Both the position numbers and the translations under genes were made by a program. Under the pieces are notes generated by a model. The model had not been told where the DNA came from. It saw only the letters and a list, made by a program, of their open reading frames with translations, and searched no databases. Shown in pieces: positions 23,364-32,282 of a stretch of 64,000 nucleotides of DNA; positions within the stretch are counted from its first letter, which is position 1; the number at the start of each line of letters is the position of its first letter. Source of the stretch: an uncultured Bacteroidota bacterium (GTDB taxonomy: Bacteria; Bacteroidota; Bacteroidia; Chitinophagales; Chitinophagaceae); contig CAISPO010000008.1 of the NCBI GenBank assembly GCA_903887415.1, positions 1-64,000 on the forward strand, in the 5' to 3' direction.

Positions 23364-24872
23364 ATGAAAATATTTACCGCCGCACAAATAAAGGCCTGCG
23401 ATGCCTACACTATACAGGCATCGGGCATCCGCTCATCCGAGCTGATGGAGCGGGCCGCTGTAAAGTGCGTAAACTGGATAAAAGACCATTTTCCAAAAGA
23501 TACTTTGTTTGTAGCGCTGTGCGGTGCCGGCAACAATGGCGGTGATGGCCTCGCTATAGCCCGGCTGCTGCACCAGCGCGGGTATGGGGTAAAAGCGTTC
23601 CTGCTACGTATCAGCAAAGACATTTCCCCCGACTGTAAGGAAAACCTGCAACGGCTGCAGGCCATAGACAAGGACCTTGCAGGAATAGTGGAGCCGGATA
23701 CCTTCATTACCGATATTCCTGCCCACATTGTGATCATTGATGCCATACTGGGCACAGGCCTCAGCCGCCCGGTGCAGGGATGGGTGGCGGCCTTCATAAA
23801 CCAGGTGAACCAGCTTCCAAACCGGAAGATAGCCATAGACATACCCAGCGGCCTACCCGCTGATGTGGTGCCGGACAAGGAGGCAGTGATGCTAAAGGCC
23901 CAGGATACCCTGAGCTTCCAGTTTTACAAACGAACTTTTCTGCACCCGGAATCAGGGGTGTATGCCGGCAACATCCATATACTGGATATTGGCCTCGATA
24001 AAACCTTTATCAATGCCACACATACCCAATTTAAGACGATTGATGCGGAAGATGCAGCAGCGATATACAAACCACGCAGCCCCTTTTCGCACAAAGGTAC
24101 GTATGGCAGCGCACTGGTGGCAGGCGGCAGCTACGGCAAGATAGGCGCTATAACGCTGAGCGCAAAGGCTGCGCTACGGGCAGGCGCAGGGCTCGTAACT
24201 GCCCTTATTCCCGCATATGGCTACCATAGCCTGCAGGCTGCTGTGCCGGAAGTAATGTGCAGGGTGAACGGCGAGCGGGTGATAGAAAAGATAGAAGGAT
24301 GGGAGCACATGAGCGCCATAGGGATAGGCCCGGGCATGGGCACTGACCCAAAAAGCGCACAGGCGCTAGCAGGGTTCATAGATACCTGTAAAAGCCCGGT
24401 AGTGGTGGATGCGGATGCGCTGAACCTCATGGCACGGCAGCCGGAACTGCTGGGTAAACTGCCCAAGGGCTCTGTGCTGACGCCACATCCAAAAGAGTTT
24501 GCGCGGCTGTTTGGTGAGAACACCAACAGTATGATACAGGTGGACCATGCACGCATACAGGCCATGCGCTACAATATAAATATCGTGTTAAAGGGCCACC
24601 ATACCGCCATCATCACCACCGAAGGGGAATGCTGGTATAATATGACCGGAAATGCAGGCATGGCTACCGGCGGCGCAGGCGATGTGCTTACCGGCATTAT
24701 CGCCGGCCTGATGGCGCAAGGGTATGAGCCCCATAATGCTGCTTTGCTGGGTGTTTACCTGCACGGACTTGCGGGAGACCTGGCAGTAAAAGAGCTTTCG
24801 CAGGAGGCACTTATAGCGGGTGATATAATTGATTATCTCGGGAAGGCATTCCTGGCTATCGGAAGCAGGTAA
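23364..24872 (+). CDS. nnr: Bifunctional NAD(P)H-hydrate epimerase/dehydratase
   Basis: Repairs damaged NAD(P)H hydrates. The N-terminal YjeF epimerase domain (about 1-210) has FTAAQIKACDAYTI, GAGNNGGDGLAIARLL and a DAILGTGLSRP block. The C-terminal ADP/ATP-dependent dehydratase domain (about 225-500) has HKGTYGSALVAGGS, KAALRAGAGLVTALIP, VVVDADALNL and the catalytic TGGAGDVLTGIIAGL (about 432-446). The start at 23364 (MKIFTAAQ) was chosen because the family begins there; 502 residues. Confidence 0.96.
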   Translation: MKIFTAAQIKACDAYTIQASGIRSSELMERAAVKCVNWIKDHFPKDTLFVALCGAGNNGGDGLAIARLLHQRGYGVKAFLLRISKDISPDCKENLQRLQAIDKDLAGIVEPDTFITDIPAHIVIIDAILGTGLSRPVQGWVAAFINQVNQLPNRKIAIDIPSGLPADVVPDKEAVMLKAQDTLSFQFYKRTFLHPESGVYAGNIHILDIGLDKTFINATHTQFKTIDAEDAAAIYKPRSPFSHKGTYGSALVAGGSYGKIGAITLSAKAALRAGAGLVTALIPAYGYHSLQAAVPEVMCRVNGERVIEKIEGWEHMSAIGIGPGMGTDPKSAQALAGFIDTCKSPVVVDADALNLMARQPELLGKLPKGSVLTPHPKEFARLFGENTNSMIQVDHARIQAMRYNINIVLKGHHTAIITTEGECWYNMTGNAGMATGGAGDVLTGIIAGLMAQGYEPHNAALLGVYLHGLAGDLAVKELSQEALIAGDIIDYLGKAFLAIGSR

Positions 24873-25058
24873 CGCCATCTTTCAGATGTAAAACACGAAT
24901 GAGTTCTTTCTGCCGCGAACCAACCACTCCAGCCAGAAAACACCGCTTAGCTATGTTTTCCGGCGTCCCCTAATAAAAACAGGAGGAGAGGTATAACGCA
25001 CCCACATTTACAATAAATAGCAAGCCGTTTCAAATGGTATTATAAACGTAAAGGCCAA

Positions 25059-26429
25059 CTATTTACTTGCCGCCTCAATGTTGTTCATCCACATTTTCAG
25101 CGCTGGGCAGGTCTGGTATTCGGGGGCTATCTTCAGGTAGAAGGTAGGCAGTTTGGTGAGCACCCAATTCTGCATTTTCAGGTTTTTCTTCTGTGCAAGG
25201 GCTACTTCCTGTATCTTGCTGTAATCATCCCTCAGGTTTGCTTTGTGCGGCGAAGTGCGGCTTTTGAGATACACAATGCGGCAAGATTTTTCGTGCTGGT
25301 CGGTGAGGAACACATGCGGCGCAGAGTAGTCGCCCTGCTTCATGCTGTCCAGCATCAGTACCATGCCGGGGTCCAGCTTGGTCATGTCCAGCTCACTATT
25401 TCCGGTATTGGGGTCGGCTATCATGCCGCCGGTGCGCTTTGCAGCTTCATCTGTTGAGAATACGCCTACTGCCTGCGGGAAAGGCATTTTACCGCTTACA
25501 AGCAGCGTACGTATGCTGTCCAGCTTTTGAAGCGCGGCCTTAAAGTCAGCAGAAAGCACCTCGGGTTTTATAAGTATGTGCCTTATGTCCGCCTCGTCGC
25601 CCTTGCGGTTGATCATCTGTATAATGTGGTAGCCAAACTTTGTTTTGACGATGGGTGATATCTCGCCATTCTGGAGCTTGAATGCAGCAGATACAAACTC
25701 GGCAGCCCACGGGCCGGTGCGGGTAACGCCATCATACCTGCCGCCATTGTCGCGGCTCCCGGGGTCCTCGCTGTAAAAGCCTGCTGCTATCTCAAAGGTT
25801 TTTTTGCCATCAATGATCTCCTGGCGTATGCCTTCCAGTTTTTGTTTGGCATAGTCATTCATTTCCTGGCTCACGGGCGGATCGACAACTATCTGCCCCA
25901 CCTCTACTGTTGCAGGGAAAAACGGAAGGCTGTCAACAGGTATTTTCTTAAAGAATGCTTCTACTTCTGCCGGGGTGATCTTCACCGGTTCCAGTATCGT
26001 CTGCTGCACTTTTTCTGCAAGCATCTGCTCCCTGATGACATCGCGGTATTCTTCTTTTAGCTGGTAGATGGTTTTACCGGATACTTCTTCCAGTTTTTCC
26101 TTGGAGCCATATAGCTGTATAAAGTAGCGCAGGCGGTTATCGAGCTGGCCCTCTACATCTTCATCCGTGATCTTAACACTGTCCCGCTCCGATTGTTCCA
26201 TCAGTATCTTTTGCATGATCATCTGCTGGAGGATCATGCATTTCATAGAATCGTTGAATTTCGGGTCTTGCTGACGGGCCTGTGCTGCCTGCACCTCAAG
26301 GTCAGATTGCAGGATGATGCGGTTGCGCCCTACGACAGCGATGATCTTATCAGCGCTTTCCTGTGCGAAAGCAGACGCTCCGCCAAACAGGCACAACACT
26401 AACAGGCAGGCCTTACCCACACGCGACAT
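25059..26429 (-). CDS. SurA-like periplasmic peptidyl-prolyl isomerase
   Basis: Chaperone for outer-membrane proteins. The start at 26429 (MSRVGKACLLVLCLFGGASAFAQ) gives a signal peptide; 456 residues. SurA N-terminal region: KIIAVVGRNRIILQSDLEVQ and the helices through EEYRDVIREQMLAEKV. Two parvulin domains follow: about 170-270 (EVGQIVVDPP, EDPGSRDNGGRY, FGYHIIQM) and about 275-385 (ADIRHILIKPEV, GGMIADPNTGNSE). The many TonB receptors and barrels nearby are typical clients. Confidence 0.92.
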   Translation of the reverse strand: MSRVGKACLLVLCLFGGASAFAQESADKIIAVVGRNRIILQSDLEVQAAQARQQDPKFNDSMKCMILQQMIMQKILMEQSERDSVKITDEDVEGQLDNRLRYFIQLYGSKEKLEEVSGKTIYQLKEEYRDVIREQMLAEKVQQTILEPVKITPAEVEAFFKKIPVDSLPFFPATVEVGQIVVDPPVSQEMNDYAKQKLEGIRQEIIDGKKTFEIAAGFYSEDPGSRDNGGRYDGVTRTGPWAAEFVSAAFKLQNGEISPIVKTKFGYHIIQMINRKGDEADIRHILIKPEVLSADFKAALQKLDSIRTLLVSGKMPFPQAVGVFSTDEAAKRTGGMIADPNTGNSELDMTKLDPGMVLMLDSMKQGDYSAPHVFLTDQHEKSCRIVYLKSRTSPHKANLRDDYSKIQEVALAQKKNLKMQNWVLTKLPTFYLKIAPEYQTCPALKMWMNNIEAASK

Positions 26430-26486
26430 TATATTAGTACAACCAAAACCCATGAGATATAGAAAATATGCAAAAATGTGAAGCGA

Positions 26487-26494
26487 CAAAAATA
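26487..26494 (-). promoter_or_regulatory. -7 box upstream of the SurA-like gene
   Basis: The minus strand reads TATTTTTG, matching TAnnTTTG, 57 bp before the chosen ATG at 26429. It overlaps the beginning of the longer open frame, which again supports the shorter start. Confidence 0.4.
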
Positions 26495-26578
26495 GTTTAT
26501 TTAGCCTCTTTATTTGAATACGGGGGAGATTTTAACGTTTTAGTTTTCAATGCCTAATATTTAAAATAAAAAACAGCC

Positions 26579-27079
26579 TCACCCCCCGGTTGGCCCGGTA
26601 CTGTTGCCACCACCAGGCATCTGGCATAAAGAGTCATTCGCCATATAAGTTATATCATTTATGCACGCCAGGTTATTTTCATTACTTTGCCGGATAGTCC
26701 TGTTATCGTGACTTACTTTTGTTAACGTATAGGTCCTGCCGGAAGGGAGCAATATTATTTTCCAATCGTAGTTGTAAATATCGGCGCTGTGATCTGAAAA
26801 TGAGATGTACAGTTGCGAAAAACTGTTTTGACCAACAACGTTAAGACTTACCAGTGAATCAAAAACGAATGAGTCAACAACTGTAGCTAAATTATTGCCT
26901 TTGATGTATTCCATGATCTTGCCACTAATATCTTTTATAGTGTCTGTTTGTGAGGTTGTGTAAAATTGCAATTCGCAATATTTGGGATCAGAGCATGAGG
27001 TCGTTTTATTGCATGAAGTAATGCCGCAAGAGAAAACAATAATGATAAATACGATAATGAGCAGACGTATATGGCGCAT
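26579..27079 (-). CDS. Small lipoprotein of unknown function
   Basis: 166 residues. A lipoprotein signal (LLIIVFIIIVFSCGITSC) precedes a Cys- and Thr-rich start and a mixed alpha/beta body with no recognised family. The C-terminus is Gly/Pro rich (PGGGNSTGPTGG). It begins 11 bp after the TPR gene stop at 27091, so it is likely co-transcribed with it. Confidence 0.65.
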   Translation of the reverse strand: MRHIRLLIIVFIIIVFSCGITSCNKTTSCSDPKYCELQFYTTSQTDTIKDISGKIMEYIKGNNLATVVDSFVFDSLVSLNVVGQNSFSQLYISFSDHSADIYNYDWKIILLPSGRTYTLTKVSHDNRTIRQSNENNLACINDITYMANDSLCQMPGGGNSTGPTGG

Positions 27080-27090
27080 TTAGTTACAAG

Positions 27091-28140
27091 TTAGCGAACA
27101 TTCTTTTGATTGTAAAAATCTGTGGTTTCCGGCACCAGCGGATGTTCCTTTTTCTTTTGCAAGAAAATATACATTTCCAGAGGATGGAAATCAGTCCATG
27201 CTTTGTACTCAGCGGGGCTTTCTGCGTTGCCAAAGAGCCATTCATTATATATCTCGAAGAGGCCATTTCTTATCAGGTAGTCCTGGTAGGTGAATAGGGA
27301 GAAAGGAGGATATTTTTTTTCGGATTTGTCCATCCAATCCATAATGAAACGGGTACGTACCATGGTGAGGCTTTCGGTGGTAATGCCATCGCTGACAACG
27401 GGAGTGAGGGTGAGATATGTTTCTTTGACGGCGTCTTCAAAAACCTTCGCATTTTCCCCGGCCAACTTGCTGCTTTCATTTGCTAAGTTGTCAAACATAG
27501 TCTTGTAGCCCGAGAACAGCATTTTCCTGACCGCACTGTCATTTGTGGTGTCTGTTGATAGATTGAGGTATATTTCCCCATAAAGCAAGCCCCATACTGC
27601 ATCACCTGATGCAAAGCATGCTTTTGCCGCTGCTGCATAGTTAGCTGCAAATGCCGGCTCTTTACGAATCCCTTCCCGCCAGGAATCAAGTGCCTGCTCA
27701 CGATGATCTTTCAGATCAAATAATCTGCCTTGCTCATTATAAAGCAAGCCTGATGAAGGGAAACGTTCTAACCCTCTATTTATAACAGAGCGGGCATTTT
27801 TGCTATCCTTTTGCATGAGGTGGCTTTGTGCTAGCAATAGAAAACATTCCGCATCAGCTCCTGTTTTTTTTATTAATGGTTGCAATGTTTGCACTGCTTC
27901 TTTGTAATTGCCGGATAAGTATAGTGCTCTTCCCAATTCCTTATACAGCACAAACATAGCAGGCGCGAGAACAATGGCCTGCCGGTAAGTAGTAACCGCA
28001 TCTCTATAATTCCCCATTGCCGCATAGTCCTGTGCATGATGGTACATCTGCTCTACTTCCGGTGATGGCCATGCGTCCTGTGCAAATGCACGGAAGGGCA
28101 ATAGGAAATATAAAAAGAGTATCTTCAGGAACCGGGGCAT
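27091..28140 (-). CDS. Secreted TPR protein
   Basis: The start at 28140 (MPRFLKILFLYFLLPFRAFAQ) gives a signal peptide; 349 residues. At least four TPR motifs cover about 30-190 (HHAQDYAAMGNYRDAVTTYR, ELGRALYLSGNYKEAVQTLQ, LLLAQSHLMQKDSKNARSVI, EQALDSWREGIRKEP). The C-terminal 150 residues are helical without clear repeats. It shares an intergenic region with the divergent pfkA. Confidence 0.8.
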   Translation of the reverse strand: MPRFLKILFLYFLLPFRAFAQDAWPSPEVEQMYHHAQDYAAMGNYRDAVTTYRQAIVLAPAMFVLYKELGRALYLSGNYKEAVQTLQPLIKKTGADAECFLLLAQSHLMQKDSKNARSVINRGLERFPSSGLLYNEQGRLFDLKDHREQALDSWREGIRKEPAFAANYAAAAKACFASGDAVWGLLYGEIYLNLSTDTTNDSAVRKMLFSGYKTMFDNLANESSKLAGENAKVFEDAVKETYLTLTPVVSDGITTESLTMVRTRFIMDWMDKSEKKYPPFSLFTYQDYLIRNGLFEIYNEWLFGNAESPAEYKAWTDFHPLEMYIFLQKKKEHPLVPETTDFYNQKNVR

Positions 28141-28206
28141 ACAAGCAGTAAAACTACAAAACATTAAAGCTGTTTCCGTAACTTAGATTCAAACTTTTGG
28201 GGCACT

Positions 28207-29178
28207 ATGAAAAATATAGGCATACTGACATCAGGCGGCGACAGCCCCGGCATGAATGCCGCGATACGTGCGGTGGTACGCACCAGTGTGTATCACGGGC
28301 TGCATATACATGGCATACGCCGCGGTTACCAGGGTATGATAGAAGGGGATATTTTTAAAATGAAAACCACAGACGTTTCCAACATCATACAGCGCGGGGG
28401 TACCATACTGAAAACGGCCCGCAGCAAGGAATTTATGACCGATGCCGGGATGAAGAAAGCCTATGAGCAGCTACAGAGGCATAATATAGAAGGGCTGGTG
28501 CTGATAGGCGGTGATGGCACGTTCAGGGGAGCTGCACATTTTTTTGAACAATACACCATACCTGCAGTGGGCATACCCGGCACTATCGACAAGGACCTTG
28601 TGGGCACTGATTTTACCATAGGTTTTGATACTGCAGTGAATACTGCAGTGGAGGCTATAGACAAAATACGTGACACCGCAGAGGCACACGACCGCCTGTT
28701 TGTAGTAGAAGTAATGGGGCGGGATGCAGGCTATATAGCTTTATACAGCGGCATTGCCTGCGGTGCGGAAGATATACTTATACCGGAGCAGCATAACAAT
28801 ATCACCGATGTGCTGGACCGGATAGACTTTGATGAGCGCCGGAAGAAGACGGTACATATACTCGTGGTTTCGGAACACGATGACCTGGGCGGAGCAAAAG
28901 AAGTAACAGACAGCATTACTGCGCGTTTCCCACACCTGGATGTGCGTGCATGCATATTAGGGCACATACAGCGTGGAGGCTCGCCCAGCCAGGCAGACCG
29001 TGTGCTGGCAAGCAGGCTGGGCTTTGCCGCTGTAAACGCACTGGTGGCAGGCACTACTCAGGTAATGGCTGGAGTGATAAATGATAAAGTAGTATTCACG
29101 CCATTCACCGAGATCGTAAAAGACGGCAGCTACATAAACCCAGATATGCTGGAGATGATAAGGGTGCTTTCCAGCTAG
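28207..29178 (+). CDS. pfkA: ATP-dependent 6-phosphofructokinase
   Basis: Commits fructose 6-phosphate to glycolysis. Motifs: LTSGGDSPGMNAAIRA (ATP/phosphate site, residues 8-23), IGGDGTFRGA (about 99-108), PGTIDKDLVGTDFTIGFDTA (about 122-141, both catalytic Asp kept), VEVMGRDAGYIAL and LGHIQRGGSPSQADR. Length 323 matches the bacterial PfkA size. The usual TIDND is TIDKD here, a conservative oddity beside the catalytic residue. Confidence 0.96.
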   Translation: MKNIGILTSGGDSPGMNAAIRAVVRTSVYHGLHIHGIRRGYQGMIEGDIFKMKTTDVSNIIQRGGTILKTARSKEFMTDAGMKKAYEQLQRHNIEGLVLIGGDGTFRGAAHFFEQYTIPAVGIPGTIDKDLVGTDFTIGFDTAVNTAVEAIDKIRDTAEAHDRLFVVEVMGRDAGYIALYSGIACGAEDILIPEQHNNITDVLDRIDFDERRKKTVHILVVSEHDDLGGAKEVTDSITARFPHLDVRACILGHIQRGGSPSQADRVLASRLGFAAVNALVAGTTQVMAGVINDKVVFTPFTEIVKDGSYINPDMLEMIRVLSS

Positions 29179-29356
29179 TCATGAGTCGTAAGCCTGCCAG
29201 TGGCCCACAAGGGCATTACGTTACTATTTGATTGTGAGTCATTAGTGTAACAGGCGTAAAGGAACTTTTTTTGTATAACAATATTTTAGCAGTTAATAAT
29301 AGCGAAAACCTTTGCTAATGCAGAATTTCATATTACTTTGCCGAAAATCTCACAAA

Positions 29357-32179
29357 ATGAAATTATTTAATCATTCGATGCGCAGCCTGCTGGTATGCAT
29401 ATTGCTTGTTGCAGCCGCAACTGGCGCGTCCGTAGCCCAGGACATGAAGGCAAAATTGCCCAATGACCCGGATGTTGTTACCGGCAAATTAAGCAATGGG
29501 CTGACCTATTATATACGGACAAACCATAAGCCGGAAAAAAAGGTAGAACTGCGCCTTGCGGTAAAAGCAGGCTCTATACTGGAGAATGAGAACCAGCGCG
29601 GGCTGGCACATTTCATGGAGCATATGAACTTTAATGGCACCAAAAATTTCCAGAAAAACGACCTGGTAAGCTATCTCCAGTCCATAGGCGTACAGTTTGG
29701 CGCCGACCTGAATGCTTATACCGCCTTCGACCAAACCGTATATATATTGCCTATACCGCTTGATAAGCCCGATAATCTGGAAAAAGGCTTCCAGATAATC
29801 GAGGACTGGGCGCACAATGCGTTGCTTACTGACAAGGACATTGACGAAGAACGCGGCGTAGTGCTGGAAGAGAGCCGCCTGGGCAAGGGAGCCGATGACC
29901 GCATGATGAAAAAATATTTCCCTAAGCTGGCTGAAGGATCGCTGTATGCAGAGCGCCTGCCCATAGGTAAGGATGAAATTATTAAAAATTCCACTTATGA
30001 TAAGGTGCGCAGTTTTTACCACGACTGGTACCGGCCCGACCTGCAGGCGGTGATCGTGGTAGGAGACATAGATGCAAAAACGGCAAAACAAATGCTGGAA
30101 AAACATTTTGGCGGCCTGAAGAACCCTGCCGGTGAGCGGGAGCGTAAATATGTGGATGTAACGCCGCGCAAAGCGCCGGAAGCAATGGTAGTGACCGACA
30201 AGGAAGCGACTAACTCTGTAATGATATTGACGTTCCCATATGAGAAGAAACATGATGAAGTGACCCTGGGCGACTATAGAAACGACCTTGTGAAAAACCT
30301 GGCCCAGGCAATTATCAACCGCCGACTGAACGATCTGGCGCAAAGCAGCAATCCTCCATTCCCATTCGCAGGTGTACAAATGGATGGACTGATACATGGT
30401 TATGAGGCATTACAATGTTTTGCCCTGATCAGCAATAACGGCGCAGAAAAAGCTGTAAATGCTGTTACCGGCGAGCTGGAAAAGGCTAAAAAATTCGGGT
30501 TTACGGAAAGCGAGCTTGAGCTCGCCAAAAAAGAAAGCTTGTCGAATATGGAAAAGACCTACAATGAAAGGACTACCACCGACAGCAAGGATTACGTGGA
30601 GGAATACATCCGCGCATTCCTCGACAAAGAAGCGTTTCCGGGCATCAGCAATGAATATTCATATTATAAAACCATGATGCCGGGAATAACGCTCGCCAAT
30701 GTGAATGAAGCGATAAAAAAAATGCTAGCTAGCAATAACACCTTTACACTGATCACTGCACCTGATAAAAGCGATGTGAAGCTGCCCACACAGGAAGAAC
30801 TGCTGGCCATGACCAAAAAAGGCTTCAGCCAGGAAATAACAAAAACGGAAGAAAAGGCAGTAGCCGCCAGCCTGATGACGAACAAGCCAACTGCCGGCAA
30901 AGTAGTGTCGCAGACGAAGGAAGAGGGGCTTGACGCCACGACTTATATACTCAGCAATGGTGTAAAGGTGACCATCAAGCCAACGGATTTCAAGAGCGAC
31001 GAAATACTGATGACCGGCGTAAAGAAAGGCGGGACAAATAATTACGGCATAGACGACCGCAGCAATGTACATTTTGCTACTGATGTTGTAGAGGCGATGG
31101 GCGTAGGTGAATTTACACCTACTGACCTTGACAAAGTAATGGCAGACAAACAGGCGAAGGTAAGCATGGAGATCAGCGACATCAATCACGGCGTTGAGGG
31201 ATCGAGCAATGTGAAGGATTTTGAAAGTATGCTGCAGCTTGCCTACCTGTATATGACGCAGCCACGCAAGGATGAAGGCCTTTTCAAAGCATATAAAGAC
31301 AAACAAATGACCATGCTGCAGTTTATGAGCTCCAACCCCCGTGCCGCATTTTCCGACACCACGATCAAGACACTGTATAACAATAACCCGCTGGCGCGGA
31401 TGGTGATACCCAAGCAATCTGATTTTGATAAAATAGACCTGGACAAAGCGTTGGCCATATACAAAGATGAGTTTAGCAGCGCGGATGGCTATCATTTCTT
31501 TATTGTAGGCAATGTAAACCCGCAGACAGCCATACCGCTTATTGAAACATACCTGGGCAGCCTGCCCGTGAGCAACAAAATGCCCAAGGTTGCAGACAAT
31601 GGAGTGCGCCCTGTAAAAGGCATACACAATATGAAGGTGAATAAAGGCAAGGAAAAACAAAGCCTGATACTGGCGATATATAGCGGCGAAATACCTTATT
31701 CAGAAGACCTGGCGCTGAAAACGCAAGCAGTAGCAGAAGTGCTGAACATAAAGGTAATAGAGGACCTGCGCGAAAAAATGGGCGCTATATATGGCGGTGG
31801 CTTTAACGGCAACGTGTCGAAAGAGCCTTACGAGCGTTACAGCCTGCAGTTGGGCCTTCCCTGCGGTCCGGAAAATGTGGAAAAACTGATAGCTGCCGCA
31901 AACGATGAGATCAAAACGCTAAAGGAAAAAGGGCCGGAGGCAAAAGACCTGGACAAAGTGAAAAGCCAATGGCACGAAAAACACCTCACTGACCTGAAAG
32001 AAAATAAATACTGGCGTGACAAACTGGAAGGCATTATCTTCTGGGGCAAGGACAAAGACCGTGTATTACAGTATGAAACTTACATTCAGAAACTTACACC
32101 AGCAGACATACAGGCAACTGCAAAACAGTTGTTCGATGGCAAGAATGAGTTTGTATCTGTGCTTTACCCGGAATCGTAA
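29357..32179 (+). CDS. M16 family zinc metalloprotease
   Basis: The start at 29357 gives a signal peptide ending GASVAQ; 940 residues. The first half is the active M16 domain: HFMEH at 85-89 (inverted HxxEH zinc motif) and a downstream EERGVVLEE block (164-172) with the third zinc ligand. Later parts have the inactive partner domains (NGVKVTIKPTDFKSDEILM, FFIVGNVNPQTAIPLIETYLG, RYSLQLGLPCGPENVEKL). It is a periplasmic or exported peptidase of the clam-shell type. The gene stands alone and ends at a palindrome with a T tract. Confidence 0.93.
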   Translation: MKLFNHSMRSLLVCILLVAAATGASVAQDMKAKLPNDPDVVTGKLSNGLTYYIRTNHKPEKKVELRLAVKAGSILENENQRGLAHFMEHMNFNGTKNFQKNDLVSYLQSIGVQFGADLNAYTAFDQTVYILPIPLDKPDNLEKGFQIIEDWAHNALLTDKDIDEERGVVLEESRLGKGADDRMMKKYFPKLAEGSLYAERLPIGKDEIIKNSTYDKVRSFYHDWYRPDLQAVIVVGDIDAKTAKQMLEKHFGGLKNPAGERERKYVDVTPRKAPEAMVVTDKEATNSVMILTFPYEKKHDEVTLGDYRNDLVKNLAQAIINRRLNDLAQSSNPPFPFAGVQMDGLIHGYEALQCFALISNNGAEKAVNAVTGELEKAKKFGFTESELELAKKESLSNMEKTYNERTTTDSKDYVEEYIRAFLDKEAFPGISNEYSYYKTMMPGITLANVNEAIKKMLASNNTFTLITAPDKSDVKLPTQEELLAMTKKGFSQEITKTEEKAVAASLMTNKPTAGKVVSQTKEEGLDATTYILSNGVKVTIKPTDFKSDEILMTGVKKGGTNNYGIDDRSNVHFATDVVEAMGVGEFTPTDLDKVMADKQAKVSMEISDINHGVEGSSNVKDFESMLQLAYLYMTQPRKDEGLFKAYKDKQMTMLQFMSSNPRAAFSDTTIKTLYNNNPLARMVIPKQSDFDKIDLDKALAIYKDEFSSADGYHFFIVGNVNPQTAIPLIETYLGSLPVSNKMPKVADNGVRPVKGIHNMKVNKGKEKQSLILAIYSGEIPYSEDLALKTQAVAEVLNIKVIEDLREKMGAIYGGGFNGNVSKEPYERYSLQLGLPCGPENVEKLIAAANDEIKTLKEKGPEAKDLDKVKSQWHEKHLTDLKENKYWRDKLEGIIFWGKDKDRVLQYETYIQKLTPADIQATAKQLFDGKNEFVSVLYPES

Positions 32180-32211
32180 ACGAAGCAGACATTAATGATT
32201 GTTAAGAGTTC

Positions 32212-32246
32212 GTAGAGACGCCATGCACGGCGTCTCTACTTTTTTG
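32212..32246 (+). terminator. GTAGAGACGCC palindrome acting as terminator
   Basis: An 11-bp stem GTAGAGACGCC/GGCGTCTCTAC (32212-32222 with 32229-32239) with a 6-base loop is followed by seven T after the stem's C. It lies 32 bp after the M16 gene and before the convergent gene at 32283. It is a variant of the dispersed palindrome family at 48008 and 14663. Confidence 0.75.
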
Positions 32247-32282
32247 CACTAACGATGAGGTGTTAATTTATCATGCTCATCT

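Noticed and set aside
29489-30397. 302-codon antisense frame inside the M16 protease
   Set aside because: It lies fully inside a well-recognised gene with intact motifs and shows no motif of its own.
30725-31660. 311-codon antisense frame inside the M16 protease
   Set aside because: Same reason: a shadow of the coding strand, with no start context or family pattern.
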